NCBI RefSeq assembly: GCF_003815875.1
Contig: NZ_CP033924.1
Span: 4,464,001-4,528,000, forward strand
DNA from: Chryseobacterium lactis
Lineage (GTDB): Bacteria; Bacteroidota; Bacteroidia; Flavobacteriales; Weeksellaceae
Direction of reading: 5' to 3'
Length of the DNA: 64,000 bases
A program made the position numbers and the translations under genes. The stretch's first letter is position 1, and every line of letters begins with the position of its first letter. Shown here piece after piece: positions 62,025-64,000 of this stretch. The notes under the pieces were generated by a model. That model saw only the letters and a list, made by a program, of their open reading frames with translations. It was not told where the DNA came from and made no database searches.

Positions 62025-62993
62025 CTATTTTTTGCGTTTCTGATAACGCTCCAAGGCAGAGCGAAAGGACCGTTCATCAGCATAACCCACTTCCATATAC
62101 ACATCCTTGATCCCGATCCCCTGATCCAATAAAAGTAAAGCATGGCCAATACGCAGATCGGTGATAAATTGCTGAACGCTTACATGATAGGTACGCTTAA
62201 ATATATTCAGCAAAGTTCTCTCGGTAACAAAGAATTGCGCTGCCAACTGCCTTACGTTTAAGGAGACATCACAATAATGCTCTTCTATAAACCCCTTGAT
62301 CCGATAAGCCGCATCCTTATCCTGGTCTTCCAACAAGCTATCGTAATACTCCAGCAGCAAACTTACGTATTTGCGCAGATTGCCATCAAGTGCCCCTTTG
62401 TTATTTTGCGAATAACTATAAATCTTATACAGCCAACGATGTATTTTCCTATCCATACGGCATTGCCCCATTGTTTCATAAGATTTTTTACCATCCAAGA
62501 ACCTTTGCAGAATTTGTTGCACATTGTAATACTCCTGATCTATACTTTCAATCCAATCGGGATGTATGCTCAGCACTAGGGCAATGTGTTGTCCTCTTTC
62601 AGCGTATGCTAAATATGATCCCTCGTCATAGTACGACATCAGGAATGTATTGGCTTGTATCTTAATTATAGGAATTTTTGAAGATGTGGTATAGAGCAGG
62701 CTGCCTTTGAGCATAAAGAACATGAACAGTTGCCTGTCATGGATATCAAAGGGAATATGGGTTGGCTCTTTAACATTAATCTCTACCAGATCGACAAAAA
62801 AAGGCTTGTAATTCAGTTGTTGGCTGAAAAGATCCATTTCAGGTATTTGGAAATGATGTGTTTTCTGGGCAAAGGTCAGTAGGTACCTGCTCGGTTCGGA
62901 GAGGTTATGAGGCTCATTCTTGGATTTTACGTGCTCATTTTTAGAATACAACGTATATGGTATCTTCATAGGCCAATGGTTTTCCCAATTCAC
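62025..62993 (-). CDS. AraC family transcriptional regulator
   Basis: 322 residues. The first 200 residues form an unknown sensor part with a cupin-like region. The C-terminal 100 have the AraC helices: LNVRQLAAQFFVTERTLLNIFKRTY and DVYMEVGYADERSFRSALERYQKRK. It stands upstream of the MauE/DUF6520 pair on the same strand and is a likely regulator of this redox-SusCD cluster (inference). The 61882-62024 gap holds no gene. Confidence 0.9.
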   Translation of the reverse strand: MNWENHWPMKIPYTLYSKNEHVKSKNEPHNLSEPSRYLLTFAQKTHHFQIPEMDLFSQQLNYKPFFVDLVEINVKEPTHIPFDIHDRQLFMFFMLKGSLLYTTSSKIPIIKIQANTFLMSYYDEGSYLAYAERGQHIALVLSIHPDWIESIDQEYYNVQQILQRFLDGKKSYETMGQCRMDRKIHRWLYKIYSYSQNNKGALDGNLRKYVSLLLEYYDSLLEDQDKDAAYRIKGFIEEHYCDVSLNVRQLAAQFFVTERTLLNIFKRTYHVSVQQFITDLRIGHALLLLDQGIGIKDVYMEVGYADERSFRSALERYQKRKK

Positions 62994-63163
62994 TGGAAAT
63001 CATTTACAATAGCATTGGAGCTTATTATGAGAAATACAAATTTCAAATATATAATTGAATAAAAAACTAAAGTTGGGTTTAACTTGGGTAAAATTTTCTG
63101 ATCGTAAACTTTGTTGTTATTGATGATCAATTCAGTATATACTTTCGAAAAGGCAAACCAATT

Positions 63164-64000
63164 CTATAACTTCAGTACTTCTTTCAGTTTCTCTACTGCC
63201 TGGCTATGTTTTTTTTCTTCCATTTTTGAGAGATTGAACAATTTCCATTGAACGGATGGTAGTTGGGCAACCTCTGCCATATTAGGCAACCCCAGTAGTT
63301 CCCATTGTGGGTTTCGCTCTTTGAACGATAACAAAAATTTCCGCTCATTAGTGGTCATATCCGTATTGATAATTTCAATGAGTTGTTCCCTTGTGGCTTC
63401 CAGTGCTTCAACGGGAATATCCACTTCGGCCATTTGTGCAAATTCTGCTTCATATATTTCTCTTATATTTTTACGGTGAGGAGCCAAAAGTTCTGCCATT
63501 GGCCGTTGATGGCTGATTAGGAATACAAGGAACGTTTTGCGCAGGTCTTCAGTAAAGCCTTCGTTTTCGAGGAGGAATTTCACGTCAAATAAATCACGGG
63601 GATGTTGCCGGTCCAGGGCGGCTGCAATCTTTCCGGCATACAGATCGGGCAACGAAGCTACCTGTATTTCGGCATATCCGAACTCCCTCTCCACTGGTTC
63701 ACTTACCTCCATTCGTACTTCGGAGAATACCGTTCCACGGATCACCGGCGACAATTCCACCTTAATCCTTACATCTTCCACTTGCAGAAGTAAGCGAAGC
63801 GCATTGCCCTGTTCGTGTGCGTTTTGTATGTGAATGCCAGGAATGGTTTTCTTAATCAACTCACTTAATCGGGTTAATGCAGCACGAATGTTGACCAATG
63901 CTTCCTCACGGCCTTCGGAGGGCAGGTACAATAAATCTATATCTACAGAAAGCCGTGGCAGCTCCCTGTAAAAAAGATTGATAGCCGTGCCGCCTTTTAG
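63164..64000 (-). CDS. AbiEii/AbiGii-type nucleotidyltransferase toxin, 5' truncated
   Basis: The frame is open to the window edge, so the start is missing; an internal TTG at 63931 is not the start. The first visible residues contain LKGGTAINLF and LSVDIDLL, the nucleotidyltransferase core of AbiEii toxins (G-G and D-x-D), followed by PRDLFDVKFLLE, which is usual for the family. AbiEii acts with an AbiEi antitoxin in a type IV toxin-antitoxin and abortive infection system; the antitoxin gene would lie beyond the window. From 62994 to 63163 no gene is seen. Confidence 0.82.
   Translation of the reverse strand, partial: LKGGTAINLFYRELPRLSVDIDLLYLPSEGREEALVNIRAALTRLSELIKKTIPGIHIQNAHEQGNALRLLLQVEDVRIKVELSPVIRGTVFSEVRMEVSEPVEREFGYAEIQVASLPDLYAGKIAAALDRQHPRDLFDVKFLLENEGFTEDLRKTFLVFLISHQRPMAELLAPHRKNIREIYEAEFAQMAEVDIPVEALEATREQLIEIINTDMTTNERKFLLSFKERNPQWELLGLPNMAEVAQLPSVQWKLFNLSKMEEKKHSQAVEKLKEVLKL

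Noticed and set aside
1..64000. Integrase, att sites, tRNA, rRNA or CRISPR array
   Set aside because: Read for on both strands but not seen; no integrase-type catalytic pattern, no tRNA cloverleaf and no regular spacer-repeat array was found.

Overview
The window is a large part of a conjugative element of the CTnDOT/Bacteroidetes ICE type with its cargo. The host is a member of Bacteroidota, most likely Sphingobacteriales (Sphingobacterium/Pedobacter-like) or a Flavobacteriales relative. The evidence is the traA-to-traQ gene set, MobA/MobB/MobC, a SusC/SusD pair, DUF3872, DUF4133, DUF4134 and DUF4141 type Tra proteins, promoters with a TAnnTTTG -7 box, and few Shine-Dalgarno sites. No integrase and no att site is visible, so both ends of the element lie outside the window. 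No rRNA, tRNA or CRISPR array was found.

Layout. 1-5.5 kb (+): a DUF932 gene cut by the window edge, small unknown genes, and a PRTRC cassette (E, C, an unknown gene, B and ThiF). 5.5-18.7 kb: cargo, with a Fur regulator beside a palindrome; a SAM methyltransferase; an AT-rich block holding a small CPPHC protein, a polytopic membrane protein, a histidine kinase, a LuxR-type response regulator, a glycine-zipper protein and three secreted proteins; a receiver-only regulator; two excisionase-like HTH genes; an ACR3/bile-acid-symporter-type transporter; a RibD-like reductase; an AraC regulator; and a membrane/XRE/unknown trio. 18.8-35.2 kb (-): the transfer genes, with the VirB4-type ATPase gene traG interrupted by a 2.5-kb group II intron in the sense orientation. 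35.2-35.9 kb: a hairpin-rich intergenic region, the likely oriT. 35.9-43.5 kb: mobA and mobB, then an iron/metal-type cargo (porin, Rieske protein, di-haem oxidoreductase, DtxR regulator), then mobC, the coupling protein. 44-50 kb (-): a giant methylase-helicase and a DUF1896 protein. 50-55 kb: a DUF262/DUF1524 protein with a HEPN protein (putative defence), then four small XRE-type genes. 55-63 kb: a TlpA-like thioredoxin, SusC, SusD, a DUF6520 peptide, a MauE-like membrane protein and an AraC regulator. The right edge holds an AbiEii-type nucleotidyltransferase toxin gene that runs out of the window.

How the parts fit. The Mob proteins and oriT start DNA transfer, MobC couples the DNA to the Tra type IV secretion channel, and the methylase-helicase probably protects incoming DNA. 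A short sequence, built from 20-bp units around GGCAGTGTTTGGC, occurs in five intergenic regions that precede transfer or maintenance genes; it looks like a common operator or promoter of the element. The best candidate for an undescribed system is the AT-rich block at 7.2-12.6 kb. The kinase operon and the glycine-zipper gene have promoters sharing an identical 12-mer within palindromic sites, at the same distance from the -7 box. This suggests a two-component system that controls a bacteriocin-like or membrane-active product with secreted partner proteins, and a decayed second copy of the cassette lies just downstream.
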